A stretch of 64,000 nt of DNA from positions 34,898-98,897 of the forward strand of contig NZ_WHTD01000005.1 in the NCBI RefSeq assembly GCF_009379765.1. Direction: 5' to 3'. Position numbers and translations under genes: made by a program. Below are positions 37,701 to 50,883 of the stretch, in pieces. Numbering within the stretch: the stretch's first letter is position 1; each line of letters opens with the position of its first letter. Below the pieces are notes generated by a model. It ran no database searches. It was not told the DNA's origin and worked only from the letters and a program-made list of their open reading frames with translations. The DNA is from Actinophytocola sp. Lineage in GTDB: Bacteria > Actinomycetota > Actinomycetes > Mycobacteriales > Pseudonocardiaceae.

Positions 37701-37877
37701 ATGCGCGCGATGGCGAAGATCCGCGCCCGGATCGAGGTCGACGTGCCGATGCGGGCGCTGTTCGGCTTCCCCGTGGTCGCGGACCTCTCGGCCGAGATCG
37801 ACCGGCTGCTGGACGCCGAGCTGGACACGATGTCCGACGACGAGGTCGCCGCCTTGCTGGCTGAGGAGAACGACTAA
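34776..37877 (+). CDS. NRPS module C-A-T, predicted Asn/Asp specificity
   Basis: 1,033 residues. The condensation domain is about 10-430 with HHAVFDGAS at 142-150. Adenylation domain: YTSGSTGRPKGV, A10 LPLTPNGKLDRDAL. Carrier Ser972 lies in LGGNSLRGM. Specificity residues aligned by eye to GrsA read D-L-T-K-V-G-E-V-G (plus the A10 Lys), matching the DLTK.G.. class that activates Asn or Asp. With the adjacent hydroxylase, a beta-hydroxylated Asn/Asp unit is likely. The ATG overlaps the MbtH stop (ATGA). Confidence 0.93.
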   Translation: MTDKPGEWTFPASYAQERVWLANQLDPSSPVYNVSRPMDLAPGLTVEQACAVLGQVVARHEALRTHLRADDDALVQVVRAPGPVTMDVVDMSGVDGTEQRGRLVALAEELARVPIPLDQPPLWRAELVRRNADTMTLLFVAHHAVFDGASILLFAAEVTELGEAMVEGREPNLPTLDIQYPDFSAWQREQLTGAGLDSELAFWRAKLAGAPAVIGLPTDRPRPARLGFEGDEVWFDLPAGLLDQVGAAARTHAATPQMVLLTAYTALLARLSGTDDVVVGVSTAGRDLPELAPLIGMFVNPVALRVDASGDPTFAELLSRVRAALLDAMEHWHTPFQKIVETAAPQRDPSVQPVFQVAFNYIPDSGIDVVTLGTTKDDLAFDVTSDRSRLLYRTALFDRATAESVVDRYLRLLAAGVADPARPVADLPLLDDAERELVTRTWSGSEVDLPAATLPELVERQVAATPERTALVAGDATMTYAELNAAANRLARTLVERGAGPESLVALALSRSADLVVAILAVLKSGAGYLPVDTAHPAERIAFMLADAAPTLVIATPDVTIPVSVPRLTLPAELSDMDTDLSDVDRRAPLRGEHPAYVIYTSGSTGRPKGVVIEHRSANAYLAYARAAYPSLAGTALMHSPVSFDLTVTALLGPLTAGGTIRLAAIDDPAARAGGAPDFVKATPGQLSLVDSALSPTGELVVGGEALASEALQEWRAANPGTTVVNEYGPTEATVGCVAARIEPGAVLPPGPVRVGKPIPGMRAYVLDERLAPVAPGVVGELYVAGPQVARGYLNRPGLTAERFLPCPFGPAGARMYRTGDLTRWRQDGSLDFLGRTDHQVKVRGMRVELDEVTSAVLANPEVREAVVVPREDTLVGYVVGTPDTGMLAAELARTLPEHMVPSAFVLLDALPLTPNGKLDRDALPEPVARVGTAYLAPRTDVEALVAEVFAEILGVEKVGAHDNFLDLGGNSLRGMRAMAKIRARIEVDVPMRALFGFPVVADLSAEIDRLLDAELDTMSDDEVAALLAEEND

Positions 37878-37880
37878 CCG

Positions 37881-43403
<5,523 letters not shown>

Positions 43404-43442
43404 CCTCGCGCGCACACGCGCACATACACGCGTACGACGGCA

Positions 43443-43463
43443 GCCCCCACCCTCTCCGGGGGC
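43443..43463 (+). terminator. Probable terminator of the biosynthetic operon
   Basis: Short hairpin GCCCCC/GGGGGC with a 9-base loop, 40 bases after the MFS stop. No U-tract; moderate support only. Confidence 0.4.
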
Positions 43464-43557
43464 ACCCCGTGCTTCCAGTCTATCGACGGGCACCGACATT
43501 CTGGGCCGGCTCGGGCTTCCTGTGGACAGCTCGGCCGGTTGTGGACAAGTCGCCGGG

Positions 43558-44043
43558 TCAGAGCAGCGCCGGGGTGCCGGCCTCCAGCGCGAGGAGGAAG
43601 CGCTTGCGCGGGAGGCCGCCGCCGTAGCCCGTGAGGCTGCCCGTCGTTCCGATGACCCGGTGGCACGGGACGACGATGCTGATCGGGTTGTGGCCGTTGG
43701 CGTGGCCGACCGCCCGGGACGCGGTGGGTCGGCCGATGGTCGCGGCCAGCTCGCCGTAGGTCGTCGTCTCGCCGTAGCGGACCTCGCGCAGCGCGGCCCA
43801 CACCTGCTGCTGGAACGGCGTCCCCTTCGGTGCCAGCCTCAGGTCGAACTCCGTGCGGGTGCCGGCGAAGTACTCGGTGAGCTGCTCGACCGCGTCGGGG
43901 AACGCGCCGTCGTCCCGCTCGCCGTAGGACTCCGGGGCGTACCGCTGCCGCTCCATGTACAGACCGGACAGCTCGCCGTCCGCGCCGACCAGGGTGATCG
44001 ACCCGATCGGACTGTCCATCACCGCGTGAACCATGCCGTCCAC
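43558..44043 (-). CDS. ogt: Methylated-DNA--protein-cysteine methyltransferase
   Basis: 161 residues. The C-terminal ASCH-like DNA-binding and transfer domain has VWAALREVRYGETTTYGELA and the acceptor site NPISIVVPCHRVIG, whose Cys takes the alkyl group from O6-alkylguanine. The N-terminal domain lacks Ada zinc ligands, so this is the stand-alone repair enzyme. The GTG start at 44043 is preferred for GAGAGGGG upstream; ATG 44034 is three codons later. Divergent from the PEP-mutase-like gene. Confidence 0.94.
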   Translation of the reverse strand: MDGMVHAVMDSPIGSITLVGADGELSGLYMERQRYAPESYGERDDGAFPDAVEQLTEYFAGTRTEFDLRLAPKGTPFQQQVWAALREVRYGETTTYGELAATIGRPTASRAVGHANGHNPISIVVPCHRVIGTTGSLTGYGGGLPRKRFLLALEAGTPALL

Positions 44044-44136
44044 GGTGCCCCTCTCCCCGATGTCCGGCTGGCGGAAATCCGCCGTGGCCGTCGGTGCCGC
44101 TCGTTTCTGTCGGTGGGCCGTGCTGGAGTAGCGCCC

Positions 44137-44919
44137 ATGATTGACGAGTTTCGCGCACTGCACACCGGCTCCGTCCTGGTCCTCCCCAACGCCTGGGACG
44201 TCGCCAGCGCCCGCCTCATCGAACGGGCCGGCGCCAAGGCCGTCGCCACCACGAGTGCCGGCGTCGCCTGGAGCCTCGGCGCCCCGGACGGCGACCAGCT
44301 GACCCGCGACCGGGCCGTCGACCTCGTGGCCCGCGTCGTGGCGGGCGCCCGAGTGCCGGTCACCGCCGACATCGAGTCCGGCTTCGGCGCCACCGCGGCC
44401 GAGGTCGGCGACACCGTCCGCGCGGTGGCCGACGCGGGTGCCGCCGGCGTCAACATCGAGGACGGCGTATACCCCGGCCTGCGCGACCTCGCCGAGCAGA
44501 CCGAGCGCATCGCGGCCGCACGGGCGGCGGCGGCGCTGTTCGTCAACGCGCGCATCGACACCTACCTGTTCGGCGTCGGCGAGGAGGCCGGCCGCCTGGC
44601 CGAGACGGTGGCCCGCGCTCGCGCGTACCTCGATGCCGGGGCCGACGGCGTGTTCGTGCCCGGCGTCGCTGATCCGGAGATCATCGCGGCACTGGTCTCC
44701 CAGATACCGGCGCCGCTCAACGTACTGGTCGGCCCCGGAAGCCCACCCGTGGCCGAGCTGGCCGGGCTCGGCGTGGCCAGGGTCAGCGCCGGCTCGAGCA
44801 TCGCTCTCGCCGCGTACTCGCTTGCCACGCGATGCGCCGAGGAGATGCTGACCGGCGGCACCTACCACGCCCAGGCCGCCGACCTGGCGTTCGGAGAGGT
44901 CAACGCGTTACTGGCCTGA
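44137..44919 (+). CDS. Isocitrate lyase / phosphoenolpyruvate mutase family enzyme
   Basis: 260 residues forming the PEPM/ICL barrel: LPNAWDVASARLIERAGAKAV at the N-terminus, ADIESGFG (metal-binding Asp), GVNIEDGVYPGL (Glu-Asp pair) and NARIDTYL. The catalytic loop is short and lacks the KKCGH of true isocitrate lyases, so a 2-methylisocitrate-lyase-like or oxaloacetate-decarboxylase-like C-C lyase is more likely. The exact substrate cannot be read. It follows a divergent repair gene; no operon partner is evident. Confidence 0.85.
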   Translation: MIDEFRALHTGSVLVLPNAWDVASARLIERAGAKAVATTSAGVAWSLGAPDGDQLTRDRAVDLVARVVAGARVPVTADIESGFGATAAEVGDTVRAVADAGAAGVNIEDGVYPGLRDLAEQTERIAAARAAAALFVNARIDTYLFGVGEEAGRLAETVARARAYLDAGADGVFVPGVADPEIIAALVSQIPAPLNVLVGPGSPPVAELAGLGVARVSAGSSIALAAYSLATRCAEEMLTGGTYHAQAADLAFGEVNALLA

Positions 44920-44940
44920 CCTGCGAAGATCGACTAAACA

Positions 44941-44986
44941 AAACCGGCCGGTCGGTATTGACATACTCGTCGGTTGGTTTTTAAAT
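44941..44986 (+). promoter_or_regulatory. Sigma70-type promoter with overlapping palindrome
   Basis: TTGACA (44958-44963), 17-base spacer, TTAAAT (44981-44986): the best consensus promoter in the window. ACCGGCCGGT (44943-44952) and flanking AAACC/GGTTT arms form inverted repeats around the -35 box, suggesting a TetR-type repressor site. It drives the gene at 45041. Confidence 0.65.
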
Positions 44987-45040
44987 GGAGGTCGGCGCGC
45001 CCCTGAACCGTTCGAACCGTCGAACTCCTGAGGGACGATC

Positions 45041-45568
45041 ATGACTACTCCGATCACGAACCGGCCTGCCCCGTGGTGGCTCCGCGAGCTGGCCCACGGC
45101 CGCGCGGCATACGAGGAACTGCTGGGCTGGCCGGTCTCCGTGCAGGTGGGCAACCGGGTGCTGATCGTGGCGATCGGCTCGTCGGTCGCCGCGATGACCA
45201 TGCCGGCCGCGCTGGGCGCCGCGGTGTGCGGCGAGCTGCGACGAGCCATCCAGTGCGGCCCGGTGCTCACCGACCCGGACGGTCTCAAGTGGACATTCCT
45301 GACCCGGCCACCGGAGGACTTACGCACGGGGATCGCCGGCGCGCTGGCCCGGGCCCACGTGGACCTCGCCCGGCGCGGCGGCCACGTCGTGGTCCCGCCC
45401 GCGCCGACGACCCCGCTCGCCACCACCACCCCCGCCGGCCGGCCGGTGCCCCTGGACCGCTCATGGCGCTGGATCGAGCCGCCCACCCCGTGCCGGCCGC
45501 TGCCGCCGGCCTACCCGGCCATCGCGGTCACCCGCCGCCTCACCGAACCGGAACGCGTCGCGGCGTAA
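45041..45568 (+). CDS. Hypothetical protein with a short hydrophobic segment
   Basis: 175 residues, not recognised. The N-terminal half has a compact hydrophobic core (VQVGNRVLIVAIGSSVAAMTM) followed by WTFLTRPP. The C-terminal half is Pro/Thr-rich and probably disordered. ATG 45041 is preceded by GAGGGACGATC and by a clear promoter at 44958-44986, so expression is likely. It is convergent with the next gene across a palindromic terminator. No catalytic motif is visible. Confidence 0.65.
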   Translation: MTTPITNRPAPWWLRELAHGRAAYEELLGWPVSVQVGNRVLIVAIGSSVAAMTMPAALGAAVCGELRRAIQCGPVLTDPDGLKWTFLTRPPEDLRTGIAGALARAHVDLARRGGHVVVPPAPTTPLATTTPAGRPVPLDRSWRWIEPPTPCRPLPPAYPAIAVTRRLTEPERVAA

Positions 45569-45573
45569 CGGAA

Positions 45574-45609
45574 AGAGGTGGTGGTCGCCGGCCGGCGACC
45601 ACCACCTCT
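45574..45609. terminator. Perfect 36-bp palindromic terminator between convergent genes
   Basis: Two 18-bp arms (45574-45591 and 45592-45609; AGAGGTGGTGGTCGCCGG and its complement) with no spacer, placed between stops at 45568 and 45630. It should terminate both genes. Confidence 0.85.
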
Positions 45610-45629
45610 CCTCCCACCCCGGATCGGGT

Positions 45630-46457
45630 CTAGGCGTCGGTCATCTCCCACGGGGCATGCGCGCCCTTGTTCTGCCGGTGGCTCGAGTTGGAGATGTCCT
45701 TCGTCAGCTGGGGCCAGCCGGCCTCGTCGGAGCCGTGCTTGCGCGGAAAGCCCTCGTTGTTCTGCACCCGCTGGTTCAGGTCCTTGATCGAGGGCAGCAG
45801 CGTGGACCCGACGAACGCCTCGAGCGCGCCGAGCGCCGCGGTGACCAGGGCGGCCACCTTCACCGCCGACCCGCCAGCGGCCGCGGCGGCCGGCGGCGCG
45901 CCGGCACCGCCGGTGGCGGCCGCGGCGGTCGCCTCCGCGGTGAGCTCGATGACGAACGTGACGAGCGCGGACACCACCGCGAGCCACGCCACCCCGATCG
46001 CGATGGCCAGCTTGCCGAGCAGGTCGTCGACCTCGTCGCACGCCGCCTTCACCGCGCCGAGTGCCTTCTGCTGCGACGGAAGCACGTTCTTGTACGCCTC
46101 CGCGGCACTGCCGGACCACTCGTCGTCGGTCCGCATCGAGCCGACGGAGAACGACTCCGACCAGGAGCTGGTCTTCGCTCCGACGGCGTCGGTCCACGTG
46201 CCGCCGGTGGTCCACAACGTCCACGGCCTGCCCGGCTGGGATTGGAACTTGATGACCTCGGTGATGACCTTGCCGATGATCTCGCCGACCGTCCGCAGCG
46301 CGGCCATGACCCGGTCCACGATGAACCCCGGCAGCCAGTCCAGCACCCGGTTGGCGTTGTCCACCAGCCGCTGGAACTCCCGGCGGATCCCCTCGATCGC
46401 GTCGCCGACCCGGCGCCGGATCTCCTCGAACTCGACCTCGCCCAAGATTCCCGTCAT
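45630..46457 (-). CDS. WXG100-locus membrane-associated protein
   Basis: 275 residues. A helical N-terminal part (EEIRRRVGDAIEGIRREFQRLVDNANRVLDWLPGF) is followed by a WSG turn in DDEWSGSAAEAYKN, the W-x-G helix-turn-helix hallmark of ESX-type substrates. Two hydrophobic helices come next (VAWLAVVSALVTFVIEL and an Ala/Gly-rich one), then a polar tail with LNQRVQNNEGF. It is probably a larger type VII-linked protein, perhaps the carrier of a C-terminal effector region. Translated with the small WXG100-like gene 13 bases upstream. No secretion ATPase is in the window. Confidence 0.65.
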   Translation of the reverse strand: MTGILGEVEFEEIRRRVGDAIEGIRREFQRLVDNANRVLDWLPGFIVDRVMAALRTVGEIIGKVITEVIKFQSQPGRPWTLWTTGGTWTDAVGAKTSSWSESFSVGSMRTDDEWSGSAAEAYKNVLPSQQKALGAVKAACDEVDDLLGKLAIAIGVAWLAVVSALVTFVIELTAEATAAAATGGAGAPPAAAAAGGSAVKVAALVTAALGALEAFVGSTLLPSIKDLNQRVQNNEGFPRKHGSDEAGWPQLTKDISNSSHRQNKGAHAPWEMTDA

Positions 46458-46470
46458 CGCACAGTTCCCC

Positions 46471-46791
46471 TCACCAAATGTTGTTCATGCGGTGGACGCC
46501 GGCGTCTTCCTCGTCCTGGTATGTCTGCGCGGACGCCCGCAGCGCGGCGGCCACCCCGGTCGACATCGTCTCGCCCTCACCGAGCAGCCGGGCCATCTTG
46601 TGCTGGAACTCCTGGTAGAGCGTGGTCATGCCGAGCATGTCCGCCAGGTAGGAGAAGTCGAAGGCGTCGAGGGTGAGACCGTCGGCGGTGCCCTTGATGG
46701 TGCCGAGGTCCTGGGCGCACTTGTCCCAGGTGTCTGCGTCGTCGCGCAACGCCGACAGCGCGGCCTGGTACTGCTCCGGCGTTGGAGCCAT
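46471..46791 (-). CDS. WXG100/ESX-like small secreted protein
   Basis: 106 residues, almost all helical, the length of ESAT-6-like proteins. The central turn is GLTLDAFDFSYLAD rather than a strict WxG, and the tail ends YQDEEDAGVHRMNNIW. The genes on both sides (a WSG-containing membrane-associated protein and a YbaB-fold protein) fit an actinobacterial ESX-associated cassette. ATG 46791 is fixed by AGGGACTCC upstream. Confidence 0.65.
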   Translation of the reverse strand: MAPTPEQYQAALSALRDDADTWDKCAQDLGTIKGTADGLTLDAFDFSYLADMLGMTTLYQEFQHKMARLLGEGETMSTGVAAALRASAQTYQDEEDAGVHRMNNIW

Positions 46792-46821
46792 GGAGTCCCT
46801 CCTGCTGGTGGTGTCGGTGCG

Positions 46822-47559
46822 TCAGCGTCGGATGCCGAAGAGCGTCGCGACGAACTCCTGCGGGTCGGCGGTCAGCGCCTGCAGCTCGGCGATCGCGCTG
46901 TCCGAGCGGCGCCGCGGCGCCGCCTCGGCGACGTCGCGGTACGCGGCGGCGAACGCGTCCTCCAGCTCGCTCGCGATCTCCAGGTGGTTCGCGGTGCCGA
47001 TCCAGCGGGTGTCGGTCTCGATCCGGACCTCCACCGCCTGCGTGCCGTCCATCGCGACGATGACGTGGCCGCCTTGGCTGCGGCCCTTGGTCGGCCGGCG
47101 CTTCACCCGCGCCGCCGCGGCGGCGGCCTTCGCCTCTGCCGCGGTCTCGTTGCCCACCCGGTGCAGCAGGGTGAGCAGCTGGTCGATCATCGCGCGGGAC
47201 GGGTTGATGTCGAACGGCTCGGTGGGCGCGGGTCGCGGCACGGGCTCGGCGGGCGGTTCGGACTCCTCGGCCTCGGCCACCTTCTCGGCCCAGCCGGACA
47301 CCCGCGCGACACCGGCGGCGTTGACCGCCTCGAGGACGGCCCCGCCGAGCCGCCGGACGTCGAGCTTGCCGTACCACTCGTGCTCGAGCCGGAGCTCGGT
47401 CACCACGCCGTCGGCGTCGACCACCGCGTGCACGGTCCCGCTCTCGTCGTGCCCCTCGTAGCTGGCCGCCGGATCCCGCCCCGCGTCGAGGACCCGGCTC
47501 ATCCGCTCGGCCTCACCGGCGAACTGACGCAGCGCATCGAACCCCGATGGCACGCTCAT
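46822..47559 (-). CDS. YbaB/EbfC-fold protein, duplicated domain
   Basis: 245 residues. Residues 1-90 follow the YbaB pattern (helix, then SGTVHAVVDADGVVTELRLE and GGAVLEAVNAA). After a Pro/Glu-rich linker a second half repeats the pattern (GHVIVAMDGTQAVEVRIETD then ELEDAFAAAYRDV). YbaB proteins bind nucleoid DNA as dimers; duplicated versions are frequent beside WXG100 genes in Pseudonocardiales (from general knowledge). Divergent from the acidic DxD-repeat protein. Confidence 0.7.
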   Translation of the reverse strand: MSVPSGFDALRQFAGEAERMSRVLDAGRDPAASYEGHDESGTVHAVVDADGVVTELRLEHEWYGKLDVRRLGGAVLEAVNAAGVARVSGWAEKVAEAEESEPPAEPVPRPAPTEPFDINPSRAMIDQLLTLLHRVGNETAAEAKAAAAAARVKRRPTKGRSQGGHVIVAMDGTQAVEVRIETDTRWIGTANHLEIASELEDAFAAAYRDVAEAAPRRRSDSAIAELQALTADPQEFVATLFGIRR

Positions 47560-47713
47560 CCTGATCTCCCTCTGCGCTGGACGGTGCCTCCGACGAGGAG
47601 GACGTTACATTCGTTCCCGAGTTGCCACACCCTTTACCGACGCAAAAGCCCTGGAACCCGAAGCGGGGCCGGCACATCTACTCTCAGCGCAGCCCATCCT
47701 GAACGGGGGAGAC

Positions 47714-48451
47714 ATGTCCGACATCGAGTACCGCTTCGGCACCGGTGAGAGTGACCCGAACGTCCATCACTCCGAGGCCAACGTCGATGTGGACGGCGAC
47801 GGCACGGCCGACGCCGTGGCGCTCGACTTCGACGGCGACGGCCGGGTCGACGACGTCATGTGGGACTCCGACGGCGACGGCGTGGCCGACACCGCCGTGC
47901 TCGACCTCGACGACGACGGCGTGGCCGAGTCCGAGTACGCCGACCCCACCGGCATGGGCACCTGGAACGAGGAGGGTCGCGGGGGCGACCCGAGCGCCGC
48001 GCAGCCGCGGCCCGAGCCGGCGCCGGAGCCGGCCCCCGAGCCGGCACCCCAGCCCTCACCGGGCCCGGAGGACACCGACGGCAGCGACTACGAGCCCTAC
48101 GACGACGATGGTGGCAGCGACGATGGTGGCAGCGACGACGGTGGCAGCGACGACGACACGGGTGGCGACACCGGCGACAGCACCGACCCGAGCTCTGGCG
48201 AGGACACCCCGGACGGGCCGGGCATGGGCTCGGACGAGGACACCGGCGAGGACACCGGGACCGACGGCACGGACGGCAGCACCGCCCCGAGTGACGACTC
48301 CGCGGACGAGGACCCGGCCGGCGACTACGAGCCGCGCCAGGACGAGGACGACACCGACGCCGAGGACGGCGCGGGCCTGTTCGACAACCTCGAGGACGCC
48401 CCGGACGTGGACCGCGACGCCATCAGCGACTGGTACGAGGACCTGAACTAG
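47714..48451 (+). CDS. Acidic Asp-rich protein with calcium-binding DxDxDG repeats
   Basis: 245 residues. The N-terminal 80 residues contain successive DVDGDGTAD, DFDGDGRVDD, DSDGDGVAD and DLDDDGVAES loops, which resemble EF-hand or thrombospondin type 3 calcium sites. A Pro/Glu hinge (PEPAPEPAPEP) and a very acidic, low-complexity Asp/Gly/Ser/Thr tail follow. DNA repeats of 15 bp (GATGGTGGCAGCGAC) encode part of the tail at about 48,107-48,150. There is no signal peptide. Function unknown; linked by position to the WXG100 cassette. Start ATG 47714 after GGGGGAGAC. Confidence 0.7.
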   Translation: MSDIEYRFGTGESDPNVHHSEANVDVDGDGTADAVALDFDGDGRVDDVMWDSDGDGVADTAVLDLDDDGVAESEYADPTGMGTWNEEGRGGDPSAAQPRPEPAPEPAPEPAPQPSPGPEDTDGSDYEPYDDDGGSDDGGSDDGGSDDDTGGDTGDSTDPSSGEDTPDGPGMGSDEDTGEDTGTDGTDGSTAPSDDSADEDPAGDYEPRQDEDDTDAEDGAGLFDNLEDAPDVDRDAISDWYEDLN

Positions 48452-48956
48452 CTGGCCTCGGGGCCGCCGGGCGGTTCCTGCCGTTGCGCCGGCGGCGTAG
48501 CGGCAGCAGGAACCACAGCGTGGCGAACAGGCCGGCGGCGAACACCGCGATCACGATCGCGGCCCAGGCGCCGACGACGGCGTCGGTGAGCAGCAGCACG
48601 GTGAACGTCATCGCCACCGCGAGGCACGCCAAGCCGGAGATCGCGAGCCTGTTCGCGACCTCGATGATCATCGGTCGTTCGCCCTGCCGGAACAGCATCC
48701 GGTGCCACGCGGCCGGCGCGGTCAGCAGCGCCACCGCCGTCGTCGCGAACAGCACCGCGATCAGGTGGACGACGTGCTGGAACGTCGAGGCGCGCACGTA
48801 GGGCTCGGTGAACGCGACCGCGAGCAGGAAGCCGAACAGGAACTGCACCCCGGCCTGTGCGACCCGCAGTTCCTGCAGCAGCTCGTTGACGTTTCGGGTC
48901 AACCGTTCGTGCTCGGACTCTTGTCGCGCAGCGCGGTCCTCGGACTCAGCGGCCAT
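48423..48956 (-). CDS. DUF6328-type four-helix membrane protein
   Basis: 177 residues. A charged N-terminus ends in LTRNVNELLQELRVAQAGVQFLFGFLL (shown in part: LLQELRVAQAGVQFLFGFLL), the family hallmark, followed by four hydrophobic helices at about 38-57, 67-87, 110-130 and 137-155 and an Arg-rich tail. The function of the family is unknown. The 3' end overlaps the convergent acidic-protein gene by 29 bases. Confidence 0.8.
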   Translation of the reverse strand: MAAESEDRAARQESEHERLTRNVNELLQELRVAQAGVQFLFGFLLAVAFTEPYVRASTFQHVVHLIAVLFATTAVALLTAPAAWHRMLFRQGERPMIIEVANRLAISGLACLAVAMTFTVLLLTDAVVGAWAAIVIAVFAAGLFATLWFLLPLRRRRNGRNRPAAPRPASSGPRTSR

Positions 48957-48994
48957 TCCACGGGATTACCTCGACACACCCCCCGCGAAACCCG

Positions 48995-49979
48995 TCATTT
49001 CGGGCCCGGCCGCGCCTCGCGGATCGGCATGGCGAGCAGCCCGCGCGGATCGCGCTGGAGCTGCTGGGCCACCGGGTACCGCCAGTGGATCTCCTCGGTG
49101 TCGTCGTTCAGCATCGCTGGCAACAGCTGCGCGGCGACCACGGCGAACCACGACCCGTACCACTTGCGGGCGAGCTCGCCCGCCCTGTCCAGGTACTCGG
49201 TGCCGTGCGCCGGCGTGAGCCAGCCCGCCCGCAGCCCGCACCGGACCAGGTGCACACCCTCGGCCCAGTGGCAGGCCAGCAGGGACGGAACGCGCTGGTC
49301 CAACCCGAGGATGCCGTCCTGGCGCAGCCGGTCCTCGGCCCGGTCGATGTCGGCGGCGAGTGCCAGCAACCCCTCGCGCTCGCCGTAGGGCAGGCCGCGC
49401 GCGGTGGCGAGCTCGTCGAGGGCGTGGTGCCACAGCTCCGGACCGACCCGGGTGCGCTGTCGCAGCGCCTCCTCCACCAGCGCCATCCCCCGACCCGGGT
49501 TCTCGGCGTCGCCACCGAGCAGGGCGCGCAGTGCCCGCGGCAACGCGGCCCGCGCATCGCGCTCGGCGTCCTCGCCGAACGTGCCGCTCCGCGAGCTCCT
49601 TGCGCACCCGCCGCACCGGCCGCTGGTAGCCGACGTGGTCCACCGGCTCGCCCGCGGCGACCGCCGGGAACGCGCCGACCCCGAGTGCGGCCGGGTACCG
49701 CACCGGCGACCCGCCGCAGAACCGCACCCGGTCCGGCCGCGGCTGGTCGCGTTCCCGGCGCTCCGCCGCACGCTTCCACATCGCTCGGGCCGCGTGGACC
49801 ACGTAGCCGGCCAGCACGAGACCGATGATCAGCAACGCGATCATGATCCGCCGCTCGGCGACGTCGTCGAGCCAGCCGTCCTGCGCGAGCAACCAGGTCG
49901 GCGTCAATGGTTCGCTCGCACGCTCACTCAGTGTCAATGGTTCGCTCGCAAGCTCGCTCAGTGTCAATGGTTCGCTCAC
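48995..49979 (-). CDS. DUF1266-family membrane-anchored protein, apparent frameshift
   Basis: Two frames together make one protein. The upstream frame starts at GTG 49979 (GTGA overlap with the preceding gene's stop), has about 2.6 copies of a ten-residue repeat SEPLTLSE(L/R)A, then a membrane helix MIALLIIGLVLAGYVVHAAR. The downstream frame, from about 49,590 to the stop at 48995, has the DUF1266 core (HWAEGVHLVRCGLRAGWLTP and RKWYGSWFAVVAAQ). One base must be removed near 49,590 (RKELAER / GTFGEDAERD) to join them. Either a sequence error or a broken gene. A paralogue lies directly upstream. Confidence 0.65.
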
Positions 49980-49980
49980 G
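49903..49980. repeat. 30-bp tandem repeat, 2.6 copies, in-frame coding
   Basis: Units at 49903-49932, 49933-49962 and a partial one to 49980, starting GTCAATGGTTCGCTCGCA. On the minus strand they encode SEPLTLSE(L/R)A and include the GTG start context, so the start region of the DUF1266 gene has been duplicated. Confidence 0.85.
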
Positions 49981-50869
49981 CCGCCCGGGCCGGCGCCGGC
50001 CACGGCATCGTCCGCCACGGGCTGGCGTCCTCGGCGAGGAGCTTGCGGTGCGCCTCCCGGACCTCGACGTGGTGCACCGGGAAGTCCTCGTCGTCGAAGG
50101 ACAGCATCCGGCCCATGCCGAACCCGGCGGACAGCTCCGCCCACGAGCCGTAGTGCCGGGCGCACAGGTCGCCGGCCCGCAGCACGCCCCGCTCGGCGGC
50201 GACCCGGTCGCAGTACCCGGCTCGCATGCCCCAGCGGGCCATGGTGACCGCGCGGCCCCAGTCGTAGGCACGCAGGCTCGCGACCACCCCGTTCGGCGGG
50301 AGGATCCCGTCGGCGCGGAAGCGGTCCTCGTAGCGGCTGATCCGCTCGGCCGCCCGCGTGAGGAGCGGGACGCCGCGCATGCCGATCCGGCCGGTCTGCG
50401 CGGCCTGCTCGATGATCCGGTGCCAGCCGGCGAGGTCCGGCACGACGCCCGTCGCCGTGACCGCCTGCCGGCGCAGCCGCACCGCGAGGTCGGCCGGCTT
50501 CTCGCCGCGCTCGGCGAGCAGCCGGTCCATCGTCCGCTGCCAGTCGGTAGCGCTGTGCACGTCCCACATGCCGGCCGGCCGCATGCGCAGCTCGAGCTTC
50601 GTGAACCCGCCGCCGGCCGGGTCGTTCCACGCGACGCCCTGGTTGATCGCCATGTGCGCGCCGCACGCCAGGCCGAACGCGAGCGGCCCGGTGGTCGGCG
50701 CGGACCGGTCGGTCACGATCGAGCCGGCCCGGAAGACCTGCTTGAGCTGCTTGGTCTTCAGCCGCGTCTTCAGGGCGACCTGCAGGACCAACACGAGGAC
50801 CAGGACCGGTGCGCCGATCGCGATCACCCAGAACATGCCGCCGAGCTGTGCCTGCAGGTCGTCGATCAC
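49976..50869 (-). CDS. DUF1266-family membrane-anchored protein
   Basis: 297 residues. An N-terminal helix (GMFWVIAIGAPVLVLVLVLQ) anchors it. The C-terminal DUF1266 core is recognisable: SLRAYDWGRAVTMARWGMRA, then GDLCARHYGSWAELSAGFGMGR. The molecular role of DUF1266 is unknown. GTG 50869 is chosen because AGAGGGGG lies eight bases upstream; the frame is open further but overlaps the next gene. The stop overlaps the paralogue's GTG, so the two are coupled and may form a complex. Confidence 0.8.
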   Translation of the reverse strand: MIDDLQAQLGGMFWVIAIGAPVLVLVLVLQVALKTRLKTKQLKQVFRAGSIVTDRSAPTTGPLAFGLACGAHMAINQGVAWNDPAGGGFTKLELRMRPAGMWDVHSATDWQRTMDRLLAERGEKPADLAVRLRRQAVTATGVVPDLAGWHRIIEQAAQTGRIGMRGVPLLTRAAERISRYEDRFRADGILPPNGVVASLRAYDWGRAVTMARWGMRAGYCDRVAAERGVLRAGDLCARHYGSWAELSAGFGMGRMLSFDDEDFPVHHVEVREAHRKLLAEDASPWRTMPWPAPARAA

Positions 50870-50883
50870 CGTGGGACCCCCTC

